The translations under genes and the position numbers were made by a program. The notes under the pieces were generated by a model that was not told the DNA's origin, did not search any database, and saw nothing but the letters and a program-made list of their open reading frames with translations. Shown in pieces: positions 9,431-16,829 of a stretch of DNA of 17,820 bases (its first letter is position 1; each line of letters opens with the position of its first letter). Source of the stretch: a bacterium (lineage in GTDB: Bacteria > Blakebacterota > Blakebacteria > Blakebacterales > Blakebacteraceae); assembly GCA_025774615.1 (NCBI GenBank), contig JALGVQ010000053.1, positions 1-17,820 on the forward strand. Reading direction: 5' to 3'.

Positions 9431-10996
9431 TCATTGTTCGTGTCCCCAACCACCACCGCCCGGGGTCTCGAGTCTGATCCCCTCTCCCTGTTTCATCTGC
9501 CACGTCCCTTTCCCGGGAAGCGGAGTCTCCTCACCAGCACTGTCTATCCTGGTGTTGCGACCGCACTGCCCGGCCTCTCCCCCTTCGAGGCCATAGGGGC
9601 CGAACACGCGCCGTTCGCTCAGGAGGCTCACTGTCGCCGGCGCCCCCAGAACGATCTCGCGGAAGATCCCGTCCCCTCCGGGGTGGAGTCCACTTCCCCC
9701 CGATCCCGAACGGATACGGTACCGTGTCACCCGGAAAGGATACGCATGCTCGAGCGCTTCCACCGGGGTGTTCCTCGTATTGGTCATGTGGCAGTGCACC
9801 GCCGAGGGGCCACTGCTTCCGGGCCTGCCTCCCATGCCGCCCCCGGTCGTCTCGTAGTAGGCATACGATTCATGAGTCCGTGGATCGATCCCCCCGATGG
9901 AGAGGTTGTTCATCGTTCCCTGGCTGGCAGCCGGAACCCGATCGGGAGCGGCCCGGGCGAGCGCGCCAAGGATCACGTCCACCAGCCGCTGACTCGTCTC
10001 GACATTGCCGGCCGCCACCGCGGCCGGATGGAGCGCATTCACGACCGTGCCCTGCGGGGCAATGAGCCTGATCGGCGCGAAGGAGCCGTGATTGGGCGGT
10101 ACCGCCGGGTCGAGCAGGCAGCGGAAGGCGTATACCGTAGCCGACAATGTGATGGCTTCCACCGCGTTCACCGGCCCGGCGCACTGGGGCGCGCTCCCGG
10201 TGAAATCGACCGTCGCTTCTTCACCATCGATCGTGATGCTTACCCTGATCGGCAGCGGTCCGCTCCCCATTCCGTCGTCGTCGAGTTGATCTTCGAATGT
10301 GTACGTCCCGTCAGGCAGGTCACCGATCAGAGCGCGGGTCATCCTCTCTGCGTATGTGAGGAGATGGCCCGCGTATTCGAGCGATTCCTCCACTCCGCGC
10401 TCCTCTATCAGTTCCAGAAGGCGCCGTGCCCCTACATCAAGCGAAGCCATCTGAGCGCGCAGATCCCCTTCCCGTTCTCCCGGCGTCCGCACGTTCGCCA
10501 TCATCAGTGCCACGAGGTCGGAGTCGGGTTCGAGTTCGCCCTTCTTGCGGAGGCGTACCGGCGGTATGCGGAGACCCTCCTGATAGATATCGACGGCCAG
10601 AGCCATCGAACCGGGCGCGATCCCGCCTACATCGGCATGGTGAGCCCGGGAAGCAACATAGAAGAGGGGACGACTCTCCGTGTACACCGGAGCCACCATC
10701 GTGAGATCGGGGAGGTGGGTGCCTCCGGCGAACGGGTCGTTCAGAAGGACGACCTCCCCCGGCTCCAGATGTCCTCCTTCGAGAGCGGAGGCTACCGAGC
10801 GGGGCATACTCCCCAGATGGACGGGCAGATGGTCACCCTGGGCGATGACCCGGCCCTGGCCATCGAACACGGCGCAGGAGTAATCCCTGCGTTCCTTGAT
10901 GTTGGGGGATGAGGAGGTACGCTGAAGAACGGCTCCCATCTCCTCCGCGACTCCTGCGAACCGGTGTTTATAGACTTCAAGGAGAATGGGGTCCAT
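9431..10996 (-). CDS. hyuB: Hydantoinase B / 5-oxoprolinase HyuB-type subunit
   Basis: This is the B subunit of an ATP-dependent cyclic-amide hydrolase: N-methylhydantoinase, 5-oxoprolinase and related carboxylases share it. The 521 residues are typical for a free-standing HyuB. Visible landmarks are DYSCAVFDGQGRVIAQGDH at about 38-56, HLPVHLGSM (56-63), NDPFAGGTHLPD (86-97) and SRAHHADVGG (116-125). The family-typical glycine-rich end is YRIRSGSGGSG and TPGGGGWG near the C-terminus. No signal peptide is seen; the enzyme is cytosolic. It works with HyuA, which here lies two genes upstream (13408-15519). The start ATG is 18 bp after the PfkB-family gene, with only a weak GGAAA-type ribosome site. 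The stop overlaps the carA Shine-Dalgarno. 5-oxoproline hydrolysis to glutamate and hydantoin opening cannot be told apart from sequence alone. Confidence 0.95.
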   Translation of the reverse strand: MDPILLEVYKHRFAGVAEEMGAVLQRTSSSPNIKERRDYSCAVFDGQGRVIAQGDHLPVHLGSMPRSVASALEGGHLEPGEVVLLNDPFAGGTHLPDLTMVAPVYTESRPLFYVASRAHHADVGGIAPGSMALAVDIYQEGLRIPPVRLRKKGELEPDSDLVALMMANVRTPGEREGDLRAQMASLDVGARRLLELIEERGVEESLEYAGHLLTYAERMTRALIGDLPDGTYTFEDQLDDDGMGSGPLPIRVSITIDGEEATVDFTGSAPQCAGPVNAVEAITLSATVYAFRCLLDPAVPPNHGSFAPIRLIAPQGTVVNALHPAAVAAGNVETSQRLVDVILGALARAAPDRVPAASQGTMNNLSIGGIDPRTHESYAYYETTGGGMGGRPGSSGPSAVHCHMTNTRNTPVEALEHAYPFRVTRYRIRSGSGGSGLHPGGDGIFREIVLGAPATVSLLSERRVFGPYGLEGGEAGQCGRNTRIDSAGEETPLPGKGTWQMKQGEGIRLETPGGGGWGHEQ

Positions 10997-11014
10997 TCAC
11001 TGTTTCCGGTTGAG

Positions 11015-12067
11015 TCAATCCTGGCTGGCGTCATCCTCCTGTCCGGGAGTTACTCCGGCCAGGATGGCATTGATATCTGTGAGCGTACCCAGTGCCAGCG
11101 ATCCCATGTGCAAACAGGCATGGGCCGCACAGGCAGAGGCGAAGTAGCCGGCTTCCTCTCCGTTGATCCCCATGAGGATCGCGTAGGAGAGACCACCGAA
11201 ATAGGCGCCGCCCGCTCCGGTCGGGTCGACCGCGGGTCCGCCCAGAGCGGCGATCGGCCACTCTTCTCCATTGTACATCAGGTAGCTTCCCTCTTTGCCG
11301 GCAGTCACCACGGTATAGCGGGAACCGTAGGTCTCGTGCATGATCCGGCAGGCGAGTCCGGGATCTTCTTCACCCGTCAGTTTCATGGCCGCGCGCTGCC
11401 CGGCCTTCAGGACATCGGTCTTCTGCAGAACTGCTTCGAGTTCCTTCCGGCGTCCAAGGCCGGCCTCCTCAACGAGGTAGATCGGATCGGTGTCGATGTC
11501 GGTGAAGATCATGCAGTCGGCGGCATGCGCGATCTCGATAGCCTGGAGGGTCGTACGGAGCGGGATCGTCGCGACATCGGTGTGGAACTGGAGTGAGCCG
11601 TCGATGCAGCCCACCATCGTCGCGTCGACCTTTTCGGGGGTGAGGTAATTCAGGACGTTCGGGAAGATGATGATGTTCCGCTCCCCGTTCGGCGTGACGG
11701 AGACCCACGCGAAGGGTGAGCGCTGGTCCTCCCACCGTTCGATGCAGCTGGTAGAGATACCCTCTGCCTCGAAGTCGCGCAGGATGCGGGATCCTTCCTC
11801 ATCATCACCCAGTATCCCCATCCAGGCGGCACTCACACCGAGGCGGGCCAGCTGGATGAGGCTCAGAGCGGTTGCCCCCCCAAGAGAGACTTCCAGCCCC
11901 TGGCTGATCTGTTTCGGCTTCATGAAACCCGCTTCAGGCACCAGCGCGTGATAATTGACCGTGCAGGTACCCATTCCGACCACATCGGCTGCCGCCCCGT
12001 GACTCTCCCCCTGCATCTTCTCTTCTGGTGCCTTACGTGGTGGACTCGATTGTCGCCTGGCACTCAT
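11015..12067 (-). CDS. PfkB/ribokinase-family carbohydrate kinase homologue lacking the catalytic Asp
   Basis: This 350-residue protein has the PfkB fold signatures. It shows an N-terminal strand DVVGMGTC at 28-35, a GGATALSLIQLARLG segment at 63-77 and MGILGDDEEGSRI at 83-95. In this family the middle element is usually GG-x-x-x-N-x-A. The C-terminal ATP-site motif is at 281-287. Relatives phosphorylate sugars or nucleosides. The motif normally reads D-T-T-G-A-G-D, where the last Asp is the catalytic base. Here it is DPTGAGG, with Gly287 (codon GGC) in that place. The substrate-binding Asn of the N-terminal GG motif is also not evident. It may be a regulatory or inactive homologue, or use another base. 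The gene lies between the PLP enzyme (51-bp gap) and hyuB (18-bp gap), clearly in the same operon. ATG 12016 is an alternative start that would drop a polar 17-residue tail. Confidence 0.85.
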   Translation of the reverse strand: MSARRQSSPPRKAPEEKMQGESHGAAADVVGMGTCTVNYHALVPEAGFMKPKQISQGLEVSLGGATALSLIQLARLGVSAAWMGILGDDEEGSRILRDFEAEGISTSCIERWEDQRSPFAWVSVTPNGERNIIIFPNVLNYLTPEKVDATMVGCIDGSLQFHTDVATIPLRTTLQAIEIAHAADCMIFTDIDTDPIYLVEEAGLGRRKELEAVLQKTDVLKAGQRAAMKLTGEEDPGLACRIMHETYGSRYTVVTAGKEGSYLMYNGEEWPIAALGGPAVDPTGAGGAYFGGLSYAILMGINGEEAGYFASACAAHACLHMGSLALGTLTDINAILAGVTPGQEDDASQD

Positions 12068-12118
12068 GATCTGCCCGTCCTGTTGTGATCCCTCTCACCT
12101 GTCCGGTTCGGGGCGTGC

Positions 12119-13318
12119 TCAGAGCGCCGCCAGACCGGTCTCCAGGTCAGCCAGGATGTCCTCGATCTCTTCGATCCCCACCGAAAGCCGGATAAGCCCG
12201 TCGGGAACCCCCATCGCCTCACGTTCACTGCTACTGAATTTGTAGTGTGAGGAGACCGCAGGCAACAGCAGGGTGGTTTCAACACTGCCGAGGCTCGGTA
12301 CGATCCTGATGAGATCGAGCGTGTCAACAACACGGTGAGCTGCGCTGAGGTCGCCATCCACTTCGAAGGAAAGCATCCCCCCGTACGCCGACATCTGACC
12401 TGTGGCGACCTCGTGATACGGGTTCGATTCAAGTCCCGGGTAGTTGACGAGCCGCACTTCGGGGCGTGTCTCCAGGAAGCGCGCGATCTCGAGCGCGTTC
12501 TCACAACTCCGCTCCACGCGCACCTTTAGGGTCTTGATGCCGCGCAGCAGAAGGAAGGCCGCCATCGGATCCATGATCCCGCCGAGGTCGATCAGACGAG
12601 TGCGGACCTCCGCTATCAGTTCGGCCGGACCGGTGACCACACCGCCGGTGGTGTCTCCATGACCGCCCAGGTATTTGGTGAGGCTGTGGATGACGACATC
12701 CACTCCCATATCGAGCGGACGCTGGAGGATCGGAGTGGCAAAGGTGCTGTCTGCCACGATCTTCGCGCCCGCAGCGTGACCGAGTTCGACCGCCCTGGCG
12801 ATATCCACCACCTTCAGCGTAGGATTGGTGGGAGATTCCAGATAGAGCAGATCGGCCCCGGAACCGAGCGCTTCTTTCAGCACGGCGCCATCACCCTGTT
12901 CGGAACCCACATCAACCCAGACGACCTCGACACCCCACGGCTCGAGAATCCGGGTGAAGAATCCGGAAGATCCGCCGTAGAGATCCCGGAACGCGACCAG
13001 CTTCGATCCGGGCCGCAGGAGGGTGAACATCACCGTGGAGATCGCGGCCATCCCCGAGGCGGCCGCGAGGGCATTCTCGCTCCCCTCGAGTGAGGCCACC
13101 TTCTCCTCGAGAGCCCGTACGGTCGGATTGCCCATCCTCGAGTAGATATACTCCCCCTTCGGCCTCAGGAACGCGTCCTCCAGAGCCTGGGCTGTCGCAA
13201 ACCCGAACGGAGCGGTCTGATAGATCGGTACCGACACCGCGCCGGTCGTGGGATCGGTCTTCTCGCCGGCGTGGACGGCGCGCGTGGATGGTCCTCTGCT
13301 GCGGTGTTCATCAGACAC
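12119..13318 (-). CDS. Trans-sulfuration-family PLP enzyme (cystathionine gamma-synthase/lyase or methionine gamma-lyase type)
   Basis: This PLP-dependent enzyme of the Cys/Met metabolism family is 399 residues long, the standard length. Visible active-site elements are YSRMGNPT (59-66, phosphate-binding Tyr and Arg from the neighbouring subunit) and SGMAAIS (88-94). RDLYGGS has the stacking Tyr114. ESPTNPTLK is at 161-169 and Asp190 binds the pyridine nitrogen. Lys215 in HSLTKYLGGHGD forms the Schiff base. It starts RAVHAGE like cystathionine gamma-synthases and lyases. Family members synthesise cystathionine from activated homoserine, cleave cystathionine to cysteine, or degrade methionine to methanethiol. 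I cannot choose among these from motifs alone. The start is GTG at 13318 with AGGGAG seven bases upstream. The gene sits between hyuA (89-bp gap) and the PfkB-family gene (51-bp gap), so a link to sulfur amino acid or gamma-glutamyl metabolism is suggested but not shown. Confidence 0.93.
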   Translation of the reverse strand: MSDEHRSRGPSTRAVHAGEKTDPTTGAVSVPIYQTAPFGFATAQALEDAFLRPKGEYIYSRMGNPTVRALEEKVASLEGSENALAAASGMAAISTVMFTLLRPGSKLVAFRDLYGGSSGFFTRILEPWGVEVVWVDVGSEQGDGAVLKEALGSGADLLYLESPTNPTLKVVDIARAVELGHAAGAKIVADSTFATPILQRPLDMGVDVVIHSLTKYLGGHGDTTGGVVTGPAELIAEVRTRLIDLGGIMDPMAAFLLLRGIKTLKVRVERSCENALEIARFLETRPEVRLVNYPGLESNPYHEVATGQMSAYGGMLSFEVDGDLSAAHRVVDTLDLIRIVPSLGSVETTLLLPAVSSHYKFSSSEREAMGVPDGLIRLSVGIEEIEDILADLETGLAAL

Positions 13319-13407
13319 GTTACTTCTCCCTCGTTCTGAAGGTTGTCTCTACCCCTGTTCGCTCTACCTGTATTCGCTCCACTGGAGCCCGGTTGCTGCG
13401 TGACTCA
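13319..13407 (-). other. 89-bp spacer between hyuA and the PLP enzyme gene
   Basis: This is the largest intergenic gap in the window. In transcription order it holds a perfect 5-bp-stem hairpin at 13376-13388 (GCTCC, 3-nt loop, GGAGC), then two imperfect 15-bp direct repeats and the ribosome site of the PLP enzyme gene. No T-run follows the hairpin, so I do not call it a terminator. No convincing -35/-10 pair is visible. Read-through from hyuA is the simplest expectation. Confidence 0.45.
13350..13379 (-). repeat. Two imperfect 15-bp tandem direct repeats in the hyuA-PLP gene spacer
   Basis: On the minus strand the units read GAGCGAATACAGGTA (13379-13365) and GAGCGAACAGGGGTA (13364-13350), with a partial third unit GAGACAA directly after. 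The period is 15 bp. The units share a leading GAG and a CAGG/GGTA-like end with the repeats upstream of hyuA at 15531-15575. Confidence 0.6.
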
Positions 13408-15519
13408 TCACCCATCGAGGGTGAGCAGAAGATCGCCGTATGATCCGACTTCGATGCCGGCATCGGGCGGTACGATCGTGGTTGCGGAGAACTCATGGAT
13501 CAGAAGCGGACCCCTGAGCTTCAGGCCGGGAGTGAGCCGCTCCCCCGGTATCTGGGGCGTGTCGAGGCTCATGCCATCCCAGATCATGGGCCACGTCGGG
13601 AACTCCCCGATGGTAAACTCCCCGCCGGCGATACGCGGGGCATCCGGATCCGTATCGCCGATCCGCGGCAGAAGCGTGTCGAGGTCGGCCGCTCCCGGAC
13701 CGTGGCCCTCCACCCGCAGGGAGACCAGTTCCACCGCAATTCCCGGCCGGTCATATCCGTAACGTTCGAGATGAGCAGCGGCAAAGCGGGCCTTCATCTT
13801 CTCTCCGAGCTCCACCGTTCCTGCCTCCCCCTGCCCGGGTACCTCCACCGTCAGTTCGAATGACTGTCCCCGGTATCTCAGATCGACACGCCGTCCAAGG
13901 GTGCACTCCTCACGTGACACACCCGCTTCCTCAAGTCCCTCCAGCGCTTCCTCTTCGAGTCTGCTCCAGATCTCATCGAGCGCAGCGGCATCCTTCACCG
14001 CGTCGGAGCCCAGCACCGTTTGCGCCCGGTCGACACGCAGACCGGCCACGAGAGTGCCGACAGCCGAGAGGAGGCCCGGCTCCCGGGGGATAAGCACGCG
14101 GTCCACGCCGATCTCTGCCGCCAGCGCCGCCGCGTGCATCGCACCGGCCCCTCCGAAAGCGACCAGCACATATTCCCGGGGATCCTTCCCCCGCTCTACA
14201 CTGATCTTCCGCAGAGCTGTCGCCATCGTGGTGATCGCGACCCGCACCACCCCTTCGGCGGTCTCCTCCGGAGTGAGCTGGCGTGCTTCCGGGGAGCGCG
14301 CTGCCGCTGAGGCCAGTGCCCGAAGGCCAGAGTGCGCGGCATCGGTGTCGAGTTCCATCGTGCCGCCCAGCAGACCGCCGGCCGGAAGCCGTCCGAGCAG
14401 GAGATTGGCGTCGGTGACCGTGACTCCCTCACCATCGGGACCGGGGGATCTCCGCCCGTACGCAAGCGGACCGGGGTCGGCCCCGGCGCTCTGCGGCCCG
14501 ACGTTGAGAGCCCCCCCGCGGTCAATCCGGGCAAGACTCCCGCCACCGGCACCTACGGTATGCATGTCGATCTGCTCTATGAGGAGAGGATATCCCTCAA
14601 GTCCTCCCTCGGTGGTCTGGCGGATCGTACCGTCACAGAGCGCCACGTCGGTGCTCGTGCCCCCCATGTCGAAGGTGAGTATTTTCTCGAATCCTGCGCG
14701 TCTGGCGACCGCGAGCGCGCCGGCTACACCGGCGGCCGGTCCCGACAGGAGCGTGTGGACCGGTTCTCTGGCGGCGCGTTCGCTGGAGAGGCTTCCACCA
14801 CTCGAGGTGGTGATGACGAGGTCGGCTGCTCCGATCCCGTCGCGGAGAGCTCCGAGATACCGTCCCATGATCGGCTGGACGGAGGAGTTCACCACCACGG
14901 TGGATGATCGTTCATATTCACGGAAGAGGGGGATCAGCACCGATGAACGGGTGATGGGGATCTCCGGAAGGCTTTCGCTGAGCGCATCGGCAACGATCTG
15001 TTCATGCGCGGCATTGGCATAGGAGTGCAGCAGGCAGATCGCGATGGCTTCGGGCGGCGGATCGAGCGCGGAGATACGATCGATCAGAGCGGTGATCTCC
15101 TCACTGCCGGGCAGGAGCGCTCTCTCCACCTGACCTTCAGGACCGATCCGTTCGGCTATGCCGAATCGCCGGTCGCGGGGAATGAGCGGTTCGGGGCTCC
15201 TCACTTCGAGATCGTAGAGGGCAGGCCTGTCCTGACGGCCGATCTCCAGGACATCCTCGAATCCCAGGGTGGTCACCAGCACGGCACGGGCCACGTTCCC
15301 GGTCAGGATCGCGTTGGTGGCTACGGTGGTCCCATGGGCTATCCGGTCACCGGGCAGGAGCGCGCCCCCTTCGAGGGCTTCGGCGATCCCGTCGAGTACA
15401 GCCCGGTATGGTCCATCAGGGGTACTGCTCAACTTGTGGTGCACCAGCCCCCCGGGGGTGAGCGCCACGAGATCGGTGAAGGTCCCGCCGGTGTCGACTC
15501 CGATGTAGCGTTCCCGCAT
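13408..15519 (-). CDS. hyuA: Hydantoinase A / 5-oxoprolinase HyuA-type subunit
   Basis: This is the ATP-binding subunit of an ATP-dependent hydantoinase or 5-oxoprolinase, 703 residues, standard for free-standing HyuA. The hydantoinase A N-terminal domain (about 1-180) has the phosphate-binding DTGGTFTD at 9-16 and HGTTVATNA at 62-70, followed by EIGRQDRPALYDL. The second actin-like half has DMGGTSTD at 284-291, HTVGAGGGS at 320-328 and GPQSAGADPGP at 341-351. A C-terminal HyuA domain ends the protein. No signal peptide is seen; it is cytosolic. It needs HyuB, which here is displaced two genes downstream (9431-10996) rather than adjacent as is usual. The ATG at 15519 has GAGG seven bases upstream, and that GAGG is the start of a fourth copy of a 15-bp repeat. 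Substrate (hydantoin, 5-oxoproline or similar) cannot be assigned with confidence. Confidence 0.95.
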   Translation of the reverse strand: MRERYIGVDTGGTFTDLVALTPGGLVHHKLSSTPDGPYRAVLDGIAEALEGGALLPGDRIAHGTTVATNAILTGNVARAVLVTTLGFEDVLEIGRQDRPALYDLEVRSPEPLIPRDRRFGIAERIGPEGQVERALLPGSEEITALIDRISALDPPPEAIAICLLHSYANAAHEQIVADALSESLPEIPITRSSVLIPLFREYERSSTVVVNSSVQPIMGRYLGALRDGIGAADLVITTSSGGSLSSERAAREPVHTLLSGPAAGVAGALAVARRAGFEKILTFDMGGTSTDVALCDGTIRQTTEGGLEGYPLLIEQIDMHTVGAGGGSLARIDRGGALNVGPQSAGADPGPLAYGRRSPGPDGEGVTVTDANLLLGRLPAGGLLGGTMELDTDAAHSGLRALASAAARSPEARQLTPEETAEGVVRVAITTMATALRKISVERGKDPREYVLVAFGGAGAMHAAALAAEIGVDRVLIPREPGLLSAVGTLVAGLRVDRAQTVLGSDAVKDAAALDEIWSRLEEEALEGLEEAGVSREECTLGRRVDLRYRGQSFELTVEVPGQGEAGTVELGEKMKARFAAAHLERYGYDRPGIAVELVSLRVEGHGPGAADLDTLLPRIGDTDPDAPRIAGGEFTIGEFPTWPMIWDGMSLDTPQIPGERLTPGLKLRGPLLIHEFSATTIVPPDAGIEVGSYGDLLLTLDG

Positions 15520-15530
15520 GGCGCCGCCTC

Positions 15531-15575
15531 TATTATCTGATCCTCTGATACCTGGTCCTCTTATATCTGATCCTC
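15531..15575 (-). repeat. 15-bp tandem repeat, three units, spanning the galK stop and leading to the hyuA ribosome site
   Basis: In minus-strand order the units are GAGGATCAGATATAA (15575-15561), GAGGACCAGGTATCA (15560-15546) and GAGGATCAGATAATA (15545-15531). A further GAGG at 15530-15527 is placed seven bases before the hyuA ATG and serves as its Shine-Dalgarno. The first unit encodes the last four residues of GalK plus its TAA stop. Every unit begins with a GAGG that resembles a ribosome site. Confidence 0.8.
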
Positions 15576-16829
15576 GATCGGGTACACCCCGGCTCCATCG
15601 GCGGAGTGGAGATGGTGGACCGTCGGGCGCCTGCCGAATTCACTCTCGAGGCCCTTCTCCACTCTCTCCCTCAGTGGTCCCTCACATCCTTCCCGATGGA
15701 ACACGACACAGCACCCGCCGAATCCCGCGCCGGTGAGCCTGGCGCCGAATACGCCATCCACGGTGAGCGAGCGCTCGACGATCAGGTCGAGTTCGGAAGT
15801 GCTGACCTCGTAGAGATGCGCGAGTGATAGGTGGCAATCCACCATCAGCTCCCCGAACCCTTCCGATTCCTCCAGAACGAGTCTCGTGACCCCTTCCCGC
15901 ACGCGGGCGTTCGCATCCACCACGTGCTGGACCCGTGACCTGAGCGGTTCGGGCAGGATGTCCTCGACCTCTTCGAACACTTCGGGACTCAGATCACGGA
16001 GTGACTCCAGCGGGCCCGTGACCTTCCGCAAGATAGTCAGGGACGTCTCGATCTCCTGTCGTCGTTTCAGGTACTCCCCGTCGGCCAGTTCCCGTTGCAC
16101 ACCGGAATCGATCACCGTCACGGCGGTTCCTGCCGGCAGCGGGATGTTCCGCCAGGTCAGATCGCGACAATCGAGAAAGAGCGCCTTGCCGGCCTCGGCC
16201 ATAAAACTCGTGAACTGGTCCATCACCCCGCAGGGAACGCCGACCCACCGGTTCTCAGCCCGCTGACAGAGCAGGGCAGCTTCAGGTGTGGCACCGCCAT
16301 TATTCAGAGCCAGGTAGACAGCCGCCTCCAGTGCCGCCGAGGAGGAGAGTCCCGATCCGAGCGGTACATCGCCCGCGATCACTCCCAGGCCGGTCGGGAT
16401 CGATGATCCCGCGGCCTCCATCTCGATCACCACACCCGCGACATACCTGCGCCAGCGGTTCTTCGGGCCTCCGGTGAGCCGTTCGAAGGCATCGGCACTC
16501 TCCCGGTACCGGTCGATGTCCGTGATATCGAGCATGAAGCGGTCACCGAAGTCGAGGCTGACGAACTCAAGTGCCTTCCCTTTTGGCCCAGTGCGCTCAG
16601 TGTGCTCAGTGTGCTCAACACCCTCTGCGAACGCGCACGACACATATCGGTCCACCGCAACCGGCAGGACGAAGCCGTCGTTGTAGTCGGTATGACCGCC
16701 GAGCAGGTTCACCCGACCGGGCGCGATGGAGATCCGCCTCCTCCTGCTCATGTCTTCATCCAGCAGTTCCAGAAGTCCTCTGGATGCCCTGCCGGCCGGT
16801 TCCGGCCACACCACTGCCGGGGAGGTCAT
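15561..16829 (-). CDS. galK: Galactokinase-type GHMP sugar kinase with an altered sugar-contact residue
   Basis: Galactokinase phosphorylates galactose at C1 in the Leloir pathway. From ATG 16829 the protein is 422 residues. GHMP-kinase motifs are in order: GRVNLLGGHTDYNDGFVLP (38-56), GDVPLGSGLSSSAALE (153-168), CGVMDQ with the catalytic Asp204, and the third motif RLTGAGFGGC near the C-terminus. An ELADGEYLKRR segment matches family sequence after the second half begins. The family-typical Glu of GEHTDY, a galactose contact, is Gly45 here (GGHTDY, codon GGT), so sugar specificity may differ. A loop at about 72-81 holds a 9-bp tandem repeat. I chose ATG 16829 because it overlaps the stop of the upstream helicase gene as ATGA. 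ATG 16856 is an alternative nine codons upstream. No other Leloir gene is present. A relative acting on another hexose is possible. Confidence 0.9.
   Translation of the reverse strand: MTSPAVVWPEPAGRASRGLLELLDEDMSRRRRISIAPGRVNLLGGHTDYNDGFVLPVAVDRYVSCAFAEGVEHTEHTERTGPKGKALEFVSLDFGDRFMLDITDIDRYRESADAFERLTGGPKNRWRRYVAGVVIEMEAAGSSIPTGLGVIAGDVPLGSGLSSSAALEAAVYLALNNGGATPEAALLCQRAENRWVGVPCGVMDQFTSFMAEAGKALFLDCRDLTWRNIPLPAGTAVTVIDSGVQRELADGEYLKRRQEIETSLTILRKVTGPLESLRDLSPEVFEEVEDILPEPLRSRVQHVVDANARVREGVTRLVLEESEGFGELMVDCHLSLAHLYEVSTSELDLIVERSLTVDGVFGARLTGAGFGGCCVVFHREGCEGPLRERVEKGLESEFGRRPTVHHLHSADGAGVYPIEDQI
16590..16616 (-). repeat. 9-bp tandem repeat, three units, inside galK
   Basis: On the plus strand the units are AGTGCGCTC, AGTGTGCTC and AGTGTGCTC. 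On the coding strand they give a repeated Glu-His-Thr tripeptide (EHT, EHT, ERT) in a surface-type loop between the first and second GHMP motifs. Gain or loss of a unit keeps the reading frame. Confidence 0.7.

Noticed and set aside
9314-10912. Plus-strand open frame of 532 codons opposite hyuB and the start of carA
   Set aside because: It is antisense to a clear hyuB frame, is rich in Arg, His, Pro and Gly, and shows no recognisable domain. Long antisense frames are expected in high-GC coding sequence.
12064-12504. Minus-strand 146-codon frame between the PLP enzyme and the PfkB-family gene
   Set aside because: It overlaps the PLP enzyme in another frame, is Arg/Ser-rich, and the PLP gene remains full length with conserved residues there.
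13901-15022. Plus-strand open frame of 373 codons opposite hyuA
   Set aside because: Its composition is almost only Ser, Ala, Pro and Arg, a typical shadow of a GC-rich gene.
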